Part shown: one piece after another, positions 20,063 to 29,714 of the stretch
How the letters are laid out: every line of letters begins with the position of its first letter
Position numbering within the stretch: the stretch's first letter is position 1
Assembly (NCBI RefSeq): GCF_011762045.1
Contig: NZ_JAASQS010000006.1
Coordinates: forward strand, 248,001 to 312,000
DNA: 64,000 bases
Origin: Rhizomicrobium electricum
GTDB lineage: Bacteria; Pseudomonadota; Alphaproteobacteria; Micropepsales; Micropepsaceae
Reading direction: 5' to 3'
Made by a program: the position numbers and the translations under genes
The notes under the pieces: model-generated
The model's input: only the letters and a program-made list of their open reading frames with translations
Databases searched by the model: none
Told to the model about the DNA's origin: nothing

Positions 20063-20782
20063 TCAAACCTGCCCGAGCGTCCGGCTGGCTTCCGCGGCCA
20101 GTGCGGCGGATGCGGTTTCGATGCGCTGTTCGAGTTCGCGCATGAACTCGCCGCGCTTCAGTCCGGCCGGGATGGCGGGGAGGAATTCGATCACGATGGT
20201 GCCGGGGCGCTTCAAAAAACCGGTCCAGAACAGCCCCGAGTTCAGCGCCACCGGCACGCACGGCACGCCGAGCTGGGCATAAAGACCGGCCACGCCCGGC
20301 TTGTAGTCCGGCGCGGCGCCCGGTTTCTTGCGGGTTCCTTCCGGAAAGATGGCGATCGCCCGTCCGGTTTCGAACACGGCCTTGGCCTTGGCCGCCATCT
20401 GGCGCAGCGCGCTGGCGCCGGCTTTGCGGTCGACCGCGATGATGCCTGCTTTGTTGATGTACCAGCCGTAGAAGGGAATGCTGATGAGCTCGCGCTTGAC
20501 CACGATGCAGACGTCGTCGATCAGCGCGTAGAGCGCCAGCGTGTCCCACATGCTCATGTGCTTGGCGGCGAACAGCAGCGGTCCCTTGGGGAGTTCGCCG
20601 CGTATTTCATAGCCGCAGCCTGCGATGACTTTCAGGCCCCAGAACATCACCCGGCTCCAGATCTGCGACGCCCGCACCATCACCATGCGCGGCAGAATCA
20701 GCGCCGGCAGCACGGCGAGGAACATCACCGTCGAGAAGGCGACGAAGAACAGCATGTAGAGGACGGAGCGGACGAAGGTCAC
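20063..20782 (-). CDS. plsC: 1-acyl-sn-glycerol-3-phosphate acyltransferase
   Basis: 239 residues. N-terminal membrane helix (VLYMLFFVAFSTVMFLAVLP), then acyltransferase motif I HMSMWD (HX4D catalytic pair), motif III IAIFPEGTRKKPG, and VPCVPVALNSGLFW. It makes phosphatidic acid from lysophosphatidic acid at the inner membrane. It is the last gene of the ftsE-ftsX-ydcF-plsC run, 12 bases after ydcF. Confidence 0.92.
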   Translation of the reverse strand: MTFVRSVLYMLFFVAFSTVMFLAVLPALILPRMVMVRASQIWSRVMFWGLKVIAGCGYEIRGELPKGPLLFAAKHMSMWDTLALYALIDDVCIVVKRELISIPFYGWYINKAGIIAVDRKAGASALRQMAAKAKAVFETGRAIAIFPEGTRKKPGAAPDYKPGVAGLYAQLGVPCVPVALNSGLFWTGFLKRPGTIVIEFLPAIPAGLKRGEFMRELEQRIETASAALAAEASRTLGQV

Positions 20783-20794
20783 GACGGATCGGGT

Positions 20795-21400
20795 TCAGAT
20801 TTCGGGGCGAGACTCGGAGCTTGGCCCGGTGCGGTCAAGACCCGGTTCGAGCCCGGCGGCGGTCAAAAAAGTCACGGCGAGGAACTTGGCGTATTCGCTA
20901 TGGAGCAGCTTGAGGGCGCGCACTTTGCCGTCGGTGCCTTTGCCGGTCTCGGCCTCGACCGGATAGGGAATCCGTTTCACGTCGGGCATGACATCGCGGA
21001 ATTCGGCGATGGCGCGCGGCATATGATAGCGCGAGGTGACGATGAGAATGGACCGGAAGTGGTGGAAGCGGGTCCAGGCCGCCGCTTCCTTGGCATTGCC
21101 GAACGTGTTCTCCGCGGCATAGCCGAGATCGGCGCAGCAATCGAAGCGTGCCTTGCCGTGCAGCAGCTTCTTTAGTTCGCGCTTGTTGGTCTGGGTGTTG
21201 ACGCCCGAGATCAAGAGCCGCTCGCCTTTGCCGCGCTCGAACAGCGCCACCGCGGCATCGAGGCGCGAGCCGCCCCCGGTCAGCGCGACGATGCCGTCGA
21301 CCTGTCCGATGCTGCGCGGTGCTGACGGCAAGGATGCGGCAAAGACCACAAACCCTGCGCCGTACAAAACCACCAGCGTGATGACGATCCGCTTCAGCAA
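20795..21400 (-). CDS. YdcF/DUF218 family membrane protein
   Basis: 201 residues. One N-terminal helix (VITLVVLYGAGFVVFAASLP), then the DUF218 core: VDGIVALTGGGSRLDAAVAL, RLLISGVNTQTNKRELKKLL, ENTFGNAKEAAAW and ILIVTSRYHMPRAIAEF. Relatives (ElyC/SanA/YdcF) act in envelope precursor or lipid metabolism; the exact reaction is unknown. It sits between ftsX and plsC, as in many alphaproteobacteria. Confidence 0.85.
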   Translation of the reverse strand: MLKRIVITLVVLYGAGFVVFAASLPSAPRSIGQVDGIVALTGGGSRLDAAVALFERGKGERLLISGVNTQTNKRELKKLLHGKARFDCCADLGYAAENTFGNAKEAAAWTRFHHFRSILIVTSRYHMPRAIAEFRDVMPDVKRIPYPVEAETGKGTDGKVRALKLLHSEYAKFLAVTFLTAAGLEPGLDRTGPSSESRPEI

Positions 21401-21502
21401 CCGAGAACTCCGCTCCAGCCGCGCAACTATGCAATGCGTTGCCGGCGAGGTGAAGACCCCGCATGTGACAACGCCCCTGCGGCTGATTTTCGGCCGGATT
21501 TG

Positions 21503-22390
21503 CTAATGAATCTGCCGTAGAGCCGCCAAAACAGAAACCCGCGCCGTGACCAGCGCGATCAGACTGGCCGCCGCCGGAACGGCGAGCATCCATAACAGCT
21601 CGATCGGCTTCACGCTCAGCGGCGGCAGGAAGGGTACCGCTTCGTAGCCGACCGATTGCAGTCCGCCGGCCGCCAGGAATATGGCGGCAGCGGTCGCGGC
21701 CCCGGCTCCCGCAGCCGTGAGCGCGGCGCGGAAGTAGTGGCCCTCGAAGACCCGCGCGATGAATCCGGCCTGGGCGCCCATCTGATGCAGCAGCGAGACC
21801 ATGTCGTTGTGGGCATCGAGTCCGGCGCGGGTGGCGAAGGCTACGATCGACGCGGTCGCCACGGCGATCAGGAACAGGACGCCGTAGGCCGACCACACCA
21901 GGGTCTGGGCGAGATCGCGCAAGCGGTTGATCCAATGGCTGTGATCGTCGAGCACCGCATGCGGGGCGGCACTCTTGAGGTGACGCGCCAGCGCGTCCAT
22001 GTCGAGCACGCTGCCGGGGGCGATGTCGGCATCGATGAGTTGCGGCAGCGGCAGTTCGGCAACCAGGGCTTCGGCCCCGAGCCAGGGCTGCACCAGCTTG
22101 AGCTGCTCCGCTTCGGTGAGCGGCGTGGCGCGAACGATGCCGGGCGTGCCGCGCAAGACCGCCAGAGCGGCTTCGGTTTCGGCGGCAAGACCGTCGCGGG
22201 CCGCTCCCGTCGACGCCGGAAGGATCTGCACGGTGATCTTGCCCGACAGGCCCGCGCTCCAGCTGTCGGCGGCGTGCTGGGCGATCAGCGAGGCGCCGAG
22301 CGCCAAGGCGGCGAGGAACGCCATCACGGCGATCACCACGTCGAGCGGCGCGGCACCTTTGGAATTGGGCATGATGCGACGGTTTTTCAT
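21503..22390 (-). CDS. ftsX: Cell-division permease FtsX
   Basis: 295 residues with four membrane segments: one near the N-terminus (VVIAVMAFLAALALGASLIA), a periplasmic domain of ~130 residues, then three C-terminal helices (including VLFLIAVATASIVAFATRAG and MLAVPAAASLIALVTARVSV). This is the FtsX topology. With FtsE it relays cytoplasmic ATP hydrolysis to periplasmic cell-wall hydrolases. Its ATG overlaps the ftsE stop by ATGA. The sequence is divergent, as is usual for FtsX. Confidence 0.88.
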   Translation of the reverse strand: MKNRRIMPNSKGAAPLDVVIAVMAFLAALALGASLIAQHAADSWSAGLSGKITVQILPASTGAARDGLAAETEAALAVLRGTPGIVRATPLTEAEQLKLVQPWLGAEALVAELPLPQLIDADIAPGSVLDMDALARHLKSAAPHAVLDDHSHWINRLRDLAQTLVWSAYGVLFLIAVATASIVAFATRAGLDAHNDMVSLLHQMGAQAGFIARVFEGHYFRAALTAAGAGAATAAAIFLAAGGLQSVGYEAVPFLPPLSVKPIELLWMLAVPAAASLIALVTARVSVLAALRQIH

Positions 22391-23058
22391 GGCCGCGACA
22401 TCCTCAGTTCGACCAGACGTCCGTCCACCAGCCGCATTTCCCGCGCCCGCGTCGATTCGACCAGAGCGCGGTCGTGGGTGGCAATCAGGACGGTGGTGCC
22501 GAGCCGGTTCAGTTCGGCGAACAGGCGGATCAGCCGGGCCCCGATCTCGGGATCGACATTGCCGGTCGGCTCGTCGGCGACCAGAAGGTCCGGTTTGGCG
22601 ACCACGGCCCGCGCGATAGCCACCCGCTGTTGCTCGCCGCCCGAAAGGGTCGGCGGTATCGCGTTCATGCGGTCACCAAGCCCGACCCAGACCAGCAGTT
22701 CTTCGACGTCGCGGGCATATTCGGACTCTTTGCGGCCGGCGATGCGCAACGGCAGGGCGACATTGTCGAACGCCGAGAGATGATCGAGCAGGCGGAAATC
22801 CTGGAAAACCACGCCGATCCGGCGCCTTAGCCCCGGCAAGGTGGACCGCTTGGCGGTCGCCAGATCGTGCCCGAACAGGGTGATGAGGCCGCGGCTCGGC
22901 GGCTCGGCGACCGAAATCAGCTTCAACAGCGTGGTTTTGCCCGCGCCCGACAGGCCGGTCAGAAAGGTAAACGACCCCGACTCCAGGACGAACGTGACAT
23001 CCCGCAACACTTCCGGGCCGGCGCCATAGCGCATCCCCACATTTTCAAAGCGAACCAT
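22387..23058 (-). CDS. ftsE: Cell-division ATP-binding protein FtsE
   Basis: 223 residues from ATG 23058; the frame is open ~100 codons further upstream but that part is shadow. Walker A GLSGAGKT at 35-42, ABC signature LSGGEQQRVAIARAVV, Walker B LLVADEPTGNVDPE, and H-loop ATHDRALV. It starts MVRFENVGMRYG as FtsE proteins do. It is the ATPase of the FtsEX complex at the division site. Confidence 0.94.
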   Translation of the reverse strand: MVRFENVGMRYGAGPEVLRDVTFVLESGSFTFLTGLSGAGKTTLLKLISVAEPPSRGLITLFGHDLATAKRSTLPGLRRRIGVVFQDFRLLDHLSAFDNVALPLRIAGRKESEYARDVEELLVWVGLGDRMNAIPPTLSGGEQQRVAIARAVVAKPDLLVADEPTGNVDPEIGARLIRLFAELNRLGTTVLIATHDRALVESTRAREMRLVDGRLVELRMSRP

Positions 23059-23174
23059 GATGGCGGGACCATAACCTCGGCCGGGTTTGGTTACGAGTGT
23101 TTCAGGCCTTTCGGTTACTGTGCTTGCGGCGTACCCCCGGCTTGCGCCAAACTTTACCTCTTGGAAACGTTGGC

Positions 23175-23873
23175 ATGATCTTAACCTGCCCGGCCTGCGA
23201 GACGCGTTACGAAGTGGATGCGGCGAAATTCCCGCCGCAGGGCCGCAATGTGCGGTGCGCGCGTTGCAGCAACGTCTGGCACGCCATGGGCGAACCGGTG
23301 TCCGCGTTCGAGCCGGAGCCGGCCGAACCAGAACCGCCGCCGCGCGAGGTTTATGCACAACCCGAACCGCGCGACCCGGAGCCGCAGGAAACCAGTGCCT
23401 ACGAGGAGCCGCCGCCCGAGCCGCGGGGCAAACTCTGGCAGCAGCCCTGGTTCCTCAAGACCGGATGGGCCGCTTTGGCCGGAATCGTCATCCTCATCGG
23501 GGTGATCGCGACGGTTTATCGCCACCAGGTTGTCGAAACCTGGCCGCAGAGCGCGTCGGTCTACTCAAAGCTGGGGATGAAAGTCGCCGCCAGCGGCCTG
23601 AAGATCGGCAATACCAGGAATTTGCGGGAATTACGGAACGGCCGCCTCGTCTTGACGGTGAGCGGCGCTCTGACCAATGTGACCGACAGAGAGCTGCCGG
23701 TGCCGCAGATTCGCATTGGGCTGGTCGATAACGATAAGCGCGAGATTTATCATTGGACGGTCGCGCCGGACGTCATCACCCTGAAGCCCGGTCAATCCAC
23801 TCGTTTCGTCACCCGGCTTTCGAACCCCCCGGAAGGGGTTAGCGAAGTTCGAATTGCGAAAGCTGGGGAGTGA
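23175..23873 (+). CDS. Zinc-ribbon membrane protein (MJ0042 motif, DUF3426)
   Basis: 232 residues. N-terminal zinc ribbon MILTCPACETRYEVDAAKFP and VRCARCSNVW (two CxxC), a Pro/Glu-rich linker (~40-90), one membrane helix (WAALAGIVILIGVIATVYRH), and an exported beta domain ending in TLKPGQSTRFVTRLSNPPEG. This is the MJ0042 finger plus DUF3426 layout, of unknown function. It is divergent from ftsE and overlaps the next gene by one base (TGATG). Confidence 0.85.
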   Translation: MILTCPACETRYEVDAAKFPPQGRNVRCARCSNVWHAMGEPVSAFEPEPAEPEPPPREVYAQPEPRDPEPQETSAYEEPPPEPRGKLWQQPWFLKTGWAALAGIVILIGVIATVYRHQVVETWPQSASVYSKLGMKVAASGLKIGNTRNLRELRNGRLVLTVSGALTNVTDRELPVPQIRIGLVDNDKREIYHWTVAPDVITLKPGQSTRFVTRLSNPPEGVSEVRIAKAGE

Positions 23874-24385
23874 TGCGCCGTACGATTCTCTATAGCGAAG
23901 AACAGATTGCCGAACGCGTGAAGGCGCTTGCCCACGACATCGCGCATGGTCCCGTTGTGCCGCACGTGGCGGTGCCGATCCTGGTCGGCGCCTACGTGTT
24001 TGCGGCCGATCTTTTGCGGGCCCTGGCGGTGGAAGGCATTTCCATTCCGACCGAGTTCCTCTGGCTGCGTTCCTATGTCGGGCATCAGTCGACCAAGAAC
24101 GTGAAAATCCTGATCGGCCCCAACGAGGCCTATCGCGGCAAGAACGTGCTCATCATCGACGGCGTGCTCGACGGCGGCCACACGATGAAGAAGGCGAAGG
24201 AACTGGCGCTCGAATACGGTGCGACCGGCGTGATCTCGGCCGTAGTGGTCGACAAGCTCTTGCCGACCGCGATCGCCAAGGCCGATTACGCCTGCTTCAC
24301 CGGCACGACCGAGTTCATCGTCGGCTACGGCATGGACGATTCCGGCGATCACCGCGCGCTGCCGTATATCGCCAAGTGCGAGTAA
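23873..24385 (+). CDS. hpt: Hypoxanthine phosphoribosyltransferase-like protein
   Basis: 170 residues from ATG 23873 (GTG 23870 also possible). Type I phosphoribosyltransferase fold: VAVPILVGAYVFAADLLRAL near the N-terminus, LWLRSYVGHQSTKNVKIL for the flexible loop, and the PRPP loop VLIIDGVLDGGHTMKKAKEL. The usual acidic pair before the loop is Asp-Gly here instead of Glu/Asp-Asp, so activity may be altered. Purine salvage is the likely role. Translationally coupled to the zinc-ribbon gene. Confidence 0.78.
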   Translation: MRRTILYSEEQIAERVKALAHDIAHGPVVPHVAVPILVGAYVFAADLLRALAVEGISIPTEFLWLRSYVGHQSTKNVKILIGPNEAYRGKNVLIIDGVLDGGHTMKKAKELALEYGATGVISAVVVDKLLPTAIAKADYACFTGTTEFIVGYGMDDSGDHRALPYIAKCE

Positions 24386-24389
24386 AGCC

Positions 24390-24616
24390 TGTCATCCCCG
24401 GCTGAGCGGACGCGACTTGGCTCAGCCGCGAATGACTGGTCTGCGCGTCTTCGCGTGGGGCAGAAAAGAATGGCGCGATCTCTCCGTGCCGCGTCTCCGC
24501 GTGAGAAATACGCACCAAATCGCGGGCTGTGTTGCTGAATAGATACCTGGGTCCCCGCCAATACGCTGCCGCTATGGCGCCGTCGCTGCGCGGTGCTTGC
24601 TTCGCCGGGGATGACA
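24390..24616. repeat. Intergenic element bounded by 13-bp inverted repeats
   Basis: TGTCATCCCCGGC at 24390-24402 is the exact reverse complement of GCCGGGGATGACA at 24604-24616. The 200 bases between have no credible gene. The terminal sequence resembles a common alphaproteobacterial intergenic repeat. It separates the convergent hpt and DUF4175 genes. Confidence 0.45.
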
Positions 24617-24621
24617 CGAAG

Positions 24622-26970
24622 CTAAAACTGCTTCAGCAGCCGGTCGATGTAGTCGAGCTCTTCCTTGGGCCGGCCTTGCTGACCGGCGCGGCGCCTGAGT
24701 TCCAACAGGATATCGCGCGCCCGCTGCAATACCTGCGCATCGGGAATGCGGAGATCGCCGCTGGCTTTGCCTTGGGCGGCCGAGGCGCGGCCCATCGGGT
24801 CTTGGCCTTCCTTGCCGGGCTGGCTCTGCCCCGCCGCCTTGGCCATCGCTTCGCCGCCTTTGCGCAACTCGTCGAGCACGTATTTCTGGAACGTCGTGGC
24901 GCGGCCGAAATCGGATAGCCCCAGCGCCTGCTGCGCTTCATCCATGTAGCGCCCGGCCTTGTCGAGATTCGGTCCGCCGGCGCCGCCATTCTTGCCCGAC
25001 TTCTTCTTGAGCGCGTCGAGTTCGCCGCGCAGCTGGCCTTGCTGGCCGGAAAGGCCTTTGGCACCGCCATCCTTGGGATCGCCGTTGCCGTCCGATTGGC
25101 GGAACGTCTTGTCGAGCAGCAGCCGCTGCTTGCCCATCAACTCGCCGAGTCCGGCCATGGCTTCGTTGGCGGCCTGATCGCCCTGGCCGGCACCGCCTTG
25201 GCCTTCGCCGCCGGCGACCTGCACGTTTTCGAGCAGGGCTTGCAGCATGGCGAGAAGCTGCATGGCGCGTTCGCGGTCGCCCGCCTGGCTCAGCGCCTGG
25301 ATCGCCTTGAGCAGTTCCTGGATGTCGCGATCGCCCAGCACTTTGGCATTGGGATTGGCCGGCGCTTCGGCCTTCTGTCCCGTCGCCGCCAGCGCCGCGA
25401 GATAGCGCTGCATCAACTCGTTGTAGCGCTGCAGAAGCGCGTCGATCTCGGCTTGCGGCGCGCCCTGCGCCATCGCCTGCATGATCATCTGCTGCAGCCG
25501 CCGGAGCTGATCGGCCATGGTGAGAATGCCGCCATGTTCGAGACTGAGGGCGGTCTGCCACAACAGGTCTTCGACGCGTTTGAAATCCGCCGGGGTTTCG
25601 GCGGTGCCGGTGCTGCGCATTGCGACCCGCATGGCGAGATAGGCGTTCATCTTGCCGTCGAAGAACAAGTCGGGCGCATAGGTGAGGGCATCGAGCGTCT
25701 TCACCGTCCGGAGCCGCGCGCCGACGCCTTGGGTCGCGAGATTCTGCCGCTGTTCGATCAGCGCGCGGGCGAGCGGATCGGTGAAGAGGCGCTGCGGCAA
25801 TTTGAAAGTCGCCGTCGTGCTTGTGGTCTTGTTGCCGGCCGCATCCATGGCTTCGAGCGTGATGTCGACGTCCATCCCGGCATAAGGATGTTCGGTGAGA
25901 TCGTGGAAGCTCGTCAGCTTGATCGGCTGGTCGGAATGGGGCGGCAGCGGCAGATCGACGATCAGCGGCGCGCCGGTTCCGTTGTGCGGCTTGATGATCG
26001 CACGCGCGGCGGTGATGCCGTAATCGTCGCCCGCCAGGAAAGTGAGTTTCAGCGCCTGACGCTCGGTCGCCGCAGGCGGCGCGGCAAAGGCGATGGTCGG
26101 CGGCTTATCCGCAATCAATGTGATCCGCCATGAACCGATGGTGCGTCCGGCCGCGCGCACGCGGACATGATCGCTATCGGTCAGCTTGGCTTCGGCGGCG
26201 TATTCGCCGTTGTCGCCGTCGAAGCGGACATCGTCGAGCGTCACCGACGGGCGATGATCGGCGCCGTGCACCCGCACCTTCAGGATCGATCCCGCCGGCA
26301 CCGACAGTTTGGCACTGGCGCCGAGATAGACCGGTTCCTGGCCGGTGTAAGCGGGCGGCTCGATCCACGCATCGAGGGTGGCGATGACACCGGGATTGGG
26401 CGTGAACAGCGACTCCAGCCGCCGCCAGGAATCGCCGCGCGCCACCACCAGCCCGAACAGGATCAGCACCAGCACGCCAAAGCGCAGGCCGCGTCGGTCG
26501 CGCTGCGGCAGCGTCGAGTGCGGCAGGCCGAGCCGGAACGCCGGCAGCAGCGCCAGCCGCGATTTCAGATGGGCGCGCCACAGTTCTTCGGCAAACGGAT
26601 CGCCGGCACCGGCGGCGAGCTGGTCGGCGCTTTCCGAAACCGGGCGATGATCGAGGGCGCTGTCGCGTTCGAGACGCCGGGCGCCTTCGTCCCAACTCGG
26701 CCAGCGGAAATTTTCGAGATGGAAGTACAGCGTCAGCGCGATGGCGGTGACGAGAGAGGCCAGCACCAGCGCATGCAGCGGCCACGCCAGCAGCGGGAAG
26801 AGGCCGAACAGCGCCGCAGCCACCGCGACACCGGCAATCCCGGTGGCGGGCCACAGGGCCGGCCAGATCCGTTCGAAGGCGACAATCGCCCGCGCGACCG
26901 CAACGAAACGCTCGGCGCGTTCAGCCCAGCCAGGGCGGAATTCTGTCGTTGCCGAAAAGCGCGTCATCAT
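24622..26970 (-). CDS. DUF4175 / TIGR02302-type large membrane protein
   Basis: 782 residues from ATG 26970 (26967 equally possible), overlapping the lysA end by ~50 bases. Two or three N-terminal membrane helices (LWPATGIAGVAVAAALFGLF, LLAWPLHALVLASLVTAIAL, then LRFGVLVLILFGLVVA), a central beta-rich exported region, and a Gln/Gly/Lys-rich helical C-terminus with QGGAGQGDQAANEAM. This is the architecture I know from TIGR02302 proteins found after lysA in alphaproteobacteria. Function unknown. Confidence 0.82.
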   Translation of the reverse strand: MMTRFSATTEFRPGWAERAERFVAVARAIVAFERIWPALWPATGIAGVAVAAALFGLFPLLAWPLHALVLASLVTAIALTLYFHLENFRWPSWDEGARRLERDSALDHRPVSESADQLAAGAGDPFAEELWRAHLKSRLALLPAFRLGLPHSTLPQRDRRGLRFGVLVLILFGLVVARGDSWRRLESLFTPNPGVIATLDAWIEPPAYTGQEPVYLGASAKLSVPAGSILKVRVHGADHRPSVTLDDVRFDGDNGEYAAEAKLTDSDHVRVRAAGRTIGSWRITLIADKPPTIAFAAPPAATERQALKLTFLAGDDYGITAARAIIKPHNGTGAPLIVDLPLPPHSDQPIKLTSFHDLTEHPYAGMDVDITLEAMDAAGNKTTSTTATFKLPQRLFTDPLARALIEQRQNLATQGVGARLRTVKTLDALTYAPDLFFDGKMNAYLAMRVAMRSTGTAETPADFKRVEDLLWQTALSLEHGGILTMADQLRRLQQMIMQAMAQGAPQAEIDALLQRYNELMQRYLAALAATGQKAEAPANPNAKVLGDRDIQELLKAIQALSQAGDRERAMQLLAMLQALLENVQVAGGEGQGGAGQGDQAANEAMAGLGELMGKQRLLLDKTFRQSDGNGDPKDGGAKGLSGQQGQLRGELDALKKKSGKNGGAGGPNLDKAGRYMDEAQQALGLSDFGRATTFQKYVLDELRKGGEAMAKAAGQSQPGKEGQDPMGRASAAQGKASGDLRIPDAQVLQRARDILLELRRRAGQQGRPKEELDYIDRLLKQF

Positions 26971-28186
26971 CCATCCGCGGCCGCACCACGGCCCATTCGC
27001 CGCCCTTGACCAGCACCTCGGCCGCCAGCGGGCGGGCATTGTAGGCCGATGACATCGTCGCGCCATAGGCGCCGGCGGTCAAAATCGCGACCTTGTCATC
27101 GGATTTGAGTACCGGCAGCGGCCGGTCGGCGGCGAAGATGTCGGAGGTTTCACACACCGGCCCGACGACGTCGTAATGGGTCCATTGCGTATCCGCGGTC
27201 GGCGCCGCGACCGGCACGATCTCGTGATAGGCATCGTAGAACGCCGGGCGGATGAGATCGTTCATCGCCGCATCGAGGATGAGGAACTTCTTGTTCTCGC
27301 CCTGCTTCACATAGATGACGCCGGCCACCAGCACGCCGGCATTGGCCGCGATCAGCCGCCCCGGCTCCATGATCAGGCGGGCGCCGGTGTTCTTGGTGAT
27401 ACGGGCGGCCAGCGCGCCATAGGCCGCCGGATCGGGCGGCGGCAAGTTGTCGTTGCGATACGGAACGCCCAGGCCGCCGCCGAGATCGATGCGCGAAATC
27501 GCATGACCCTCGCGGCGCAAATCGCCGACCAGCTCGACCACGCGGGTGAACGCGGCTTCGAACGGCGCCAGATCGGTGAGCTGGCTGCCGATGTGAACGT
27601 CGACACCGACGATCTCGATATTCTTCAGCTTGGCGGCGGTGGCATACGCCGTGTGCACATGACTCCACGGCACGCCGAATTTGGTTTCGGCACCGCCGGT
27701 CGAGATTTTGGCGTGGGTCTTGGCGTCGACATCGGGATTGACCCGGAAGGCGACCGGCGCCTTGACGCCGAGCGCGCCCGCCACTTCGTCGAGCGCCAGA
27801 AGTTCGACTTCGCTCTCGACGTTGAACTGATAGATGCGGTTCTTGAGGCCCAGCGCCATTTCGGCCTTGGTCTTGCCGACGCCGGAGAACACGATCTTCT
27901 CGCCCGGAATGCCGGCCGCGAGCGCCCGCTTTAGTTCTCCGCCCGACACCACATCGGCACCGGCGCCGAGGCTTGCCAGCGTCTTCAAGACCGCCAGATT
28001 GCCGTTGGCCTTGACCGAGAACGCGACCAGCGCGTCCTTCTGCATGGCTTCGGAAAAGACGCGGTAATGACGTTCCAGCGTGGCGGTGGAATAACAATAG
28101 AACGGCGTTCCGATCTCGGCCGCGATCGCCGACAGCGCCACGTCTTCGGCGTGAAGCTCGCCGTTCTTGTAATCGAAATGATTCAT
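26921..28186 (-). CDS. lysA: Diaminopimelate decarboxylase
   Basis: 421 residues from ATG 28186, which overlaps the lptM stop by ATGA. PLP Lys is in VAFSVKANGNLAVLKTLASL; also GADVVSGGELKRAL, VDVHIGSQLTDL, RIDLGGGLGVPY, LIMEPGRLIAANAG and the active-site VGPVCETSDIF. It makes lysine from meso-diaminopimelate, linking to asd and the dapC-like gene elsewhere in the window. Confidence 0.95.
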   Translation of the reverse strand: MNHFDYKNGELHAEDVALSAIAAEIGTPFYCYSTATLERHYRVFSEAMQKDALVAFSVKANGNLAVLKTLASLGAGADVVSGGELKRALAAGIPGEKIVFSGVGKTKAEMALGLKNRIYQFNVESEVELLALDEVAGALGVKAPVAFRVNPDVDAKTHAKISTGGAETKFGVPWSHVHTAYATAAKLKNIEIVGVDVHIGSQLTDLAPFEAAFTRVVELVGDLRREGHAISRIDLGGGLGVPYRNDNLPPPDPAAYGALAARITKNTGARLIMEPGRLIAANAGVLVAGVIYVKQGENKKFLILDAAMNDLIRPAFYDAYHEIVPVAAPTADTQWTHYDVVGPVCETSDIFAADRPLPVLKSDDKVAILTAGAYGATMSSAYNARPLAAEVLVKGGEWAVVRPRMDDDALFGNDRIPPWLG

Positions 28187-28326
28187 CGGCCGAGCTGCGA
28201 CGGCGGCTTGGAGGGATCTTTTTCGGCTTTCTGGGTCGAGGCGGCCGGCTTTTCGAGGTCGCTCTTCACGCCGCAACCGGCCAGCGCCAGCGCCGCGGCG
28301 AACGCGATCAGCATACGCAGCTTCAT
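28183..28326 (-). CDS. lptM: Small LptM-like lipoprotein
   Basis: 47 residues. Lipobox: [20 protein letters not shown], so Cys-18 should be lipidated. The short polar tail ([20 protein letters not shown]) fits LptM/YifL, which in E. coli helps mature the LptD lipopolysaccharide translocon. The position between argH and lysA, with ATGA overlaps on both sides, is the usual one for this gene. Only the lipoprotein nature is certain. Confidence 0.8.
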   Translation of the reverse strand: MKLRMLIAFAAALALAGCGVKSDLEKPAASTQKAEKDPSKPPSQLGR

Positions 28327-29705
28327 TTCAGTTTTTCCCTCCAGAAGAAGAGCTGCTCGCGCACCCGGTCCGGCGCGGTGCCGCCATAGGACATGCGCGC
28401 GGCGACCGAGGCTTCGACGCTCAACACCTTCATCACATCGGCGGTGATGCCGGGCTCGATCTTCTGCATTTCCTCGAGCGGCAACTTGTCGAGATCGACG
28501 CCGAGGTCTTCGGCGCGTTTCACGATCGAGCCGGTGATGTGATGGGCTTCGCGGAACGGCTTGTTCAAGGTCTGCACCAGCCAGTCGGCGAGATCGGTGG
28601 CGGTGGGATAACCGGCATTGGCGAGCGTGCGCATCCGCACCGGATTGACGGTGAGATCGGCGAACATGCCGGCCATCACCTTGAGCGAAGGCTCCAGCGC
28701 ATCGGATGCGTCGAACACGCGCTCTTTGTCTTCCTGCAGATCGGTGCCGTAGGCGAGCACCAGGCCTTTGACCACGGCGGCGAGCGCCACGAAATCGCCG
28801 ATCACGCGTCCCGACTTGCCGCGGATGAGTTCGGCGGCATCGGGATTGCGCTTCTGCGGCATGATCGAGGAGCCGGTGGTGAAGGCGTCCGACAGCTTGA
28901 CGAAGCCGAAGCCGGGCGAACACCACTGCACCAGCTCCGCCGCAAGCTTCGACAGATGCGTCGCGGCGATGGCGGCGGCGGCGAGATATTCGAGCGCGAA
29001 ATCGCGGCTCGACACCGCGTCGAGCGAATTGCGCATCGGCCGGGCGAAGCCGAGCTGAATCGCGGTGTATTCGCGGTCGATCGGATAGGGCGTACCGGCC
29101 AGCGCGGCGGCGCCCAAGGGGCATTCGTTGAGCCGCTTGGCGGCATCGGCGAAGCGCAAGCGGTCGCGGCCGAACATCTCGACATAGGCGAGGCAGTGAT
29201 GGGCGAAGGTGATGGGCTGCGCCGACTGCATATGCGTGAAGCCGGGCATGATGGTGGTGAGATTGGCCTCGGCCTGCTTGAAGAGTGCCTGCTGCAATTC
29301 GGTCAGGCCGGCATCGGCGCGGGTACAAGCGGCGCGCACCCACAGGCGGAAGTCGGTCGCCACCTGATCGTTGCGCGAGCGCGCGGTGTGCAGCCGTCCG
29401 GCTGCCGGTCCGGCAAGTTCGGAAAGGCGCGATTCGATGTTGAGATGAATGTCCTCGAGGCTGCGCTTGAATTCGAAGCTGCCGGCCTTGATCTCGGCCT
29501 CGATGGTCTCAAGGCCCTTCATGATGGCGTTGAGGTCTTCGCGGCTGATGATGCCCTGGGTGGCCAGCATCTTGGCATGGGCGCGGCTGCCTTGAATGTC
29601 TTCGCGCGCCAGGCGTTGGTCGAATCCGATGGAGGGGGTAAACTCCTCCATGATTTTCGCCGGGCCGCCTTCGAAGCGGCCGCCCCACATTTTGTTCGTG
29701 CTCAT
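28323..29705 (-). CDS. argH: Argininosuccinate lyase
   Basis: 460 residues starting [11 protein letters not shown]. The fumarase-superfamily signature [20 protein letters not shown] is intact, as are [16 protein letters not shown] and [16 protein letters not shown]. It releases arginine and fumarate, the last step of arginine synthesis. It starts an argH-lptM-lysA-DUF4175 run in which consecutive genes overlap. Its ATG is only 9 bp from the start of the divergent TlpA gene. Confidence 0.96.
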   Translation of the reverse strand: MSTNKMWGGRFEGGPAKIMEEFTPSIGFDQRLAREDIQGSRAHAKMLATQGIISREDLNAIMKGLETIEAEIKAGSFEFKRSLEDIHLNIESRLSELAGPAAGRLHTARSRNDQVATDFRLWVRAACTRADAGLTELQQALFKQAEANLTTIMPGFTHMQSAQPITFAHHCLAYVEMFGRDRLRFADAAKRLNECPLGAAALAGTPYPIDREYTAIQLGFARPMRNSLDAVSSRDFALEYLAAAAIAATHLSKLAAELVQWCSPGFGFVKLSDAFTTGSSIMPQKRNPDAAELIRGKSGRVIGDFVALAAVVKGLVLAYGTDLQEDKERVFDASDALEPSLKVMAGMFADLTVNPVRMRTLANAGYPTATDLADWLVQTLNKPFREAHHITGSIVKRAEDLGVDLDKLPLEEMQKIEPGITADVMKVLSVEASVAARMSYGGTAPDRVREQLFFWREKLK

Positions 29706-29714
29706 GAGACGTCC

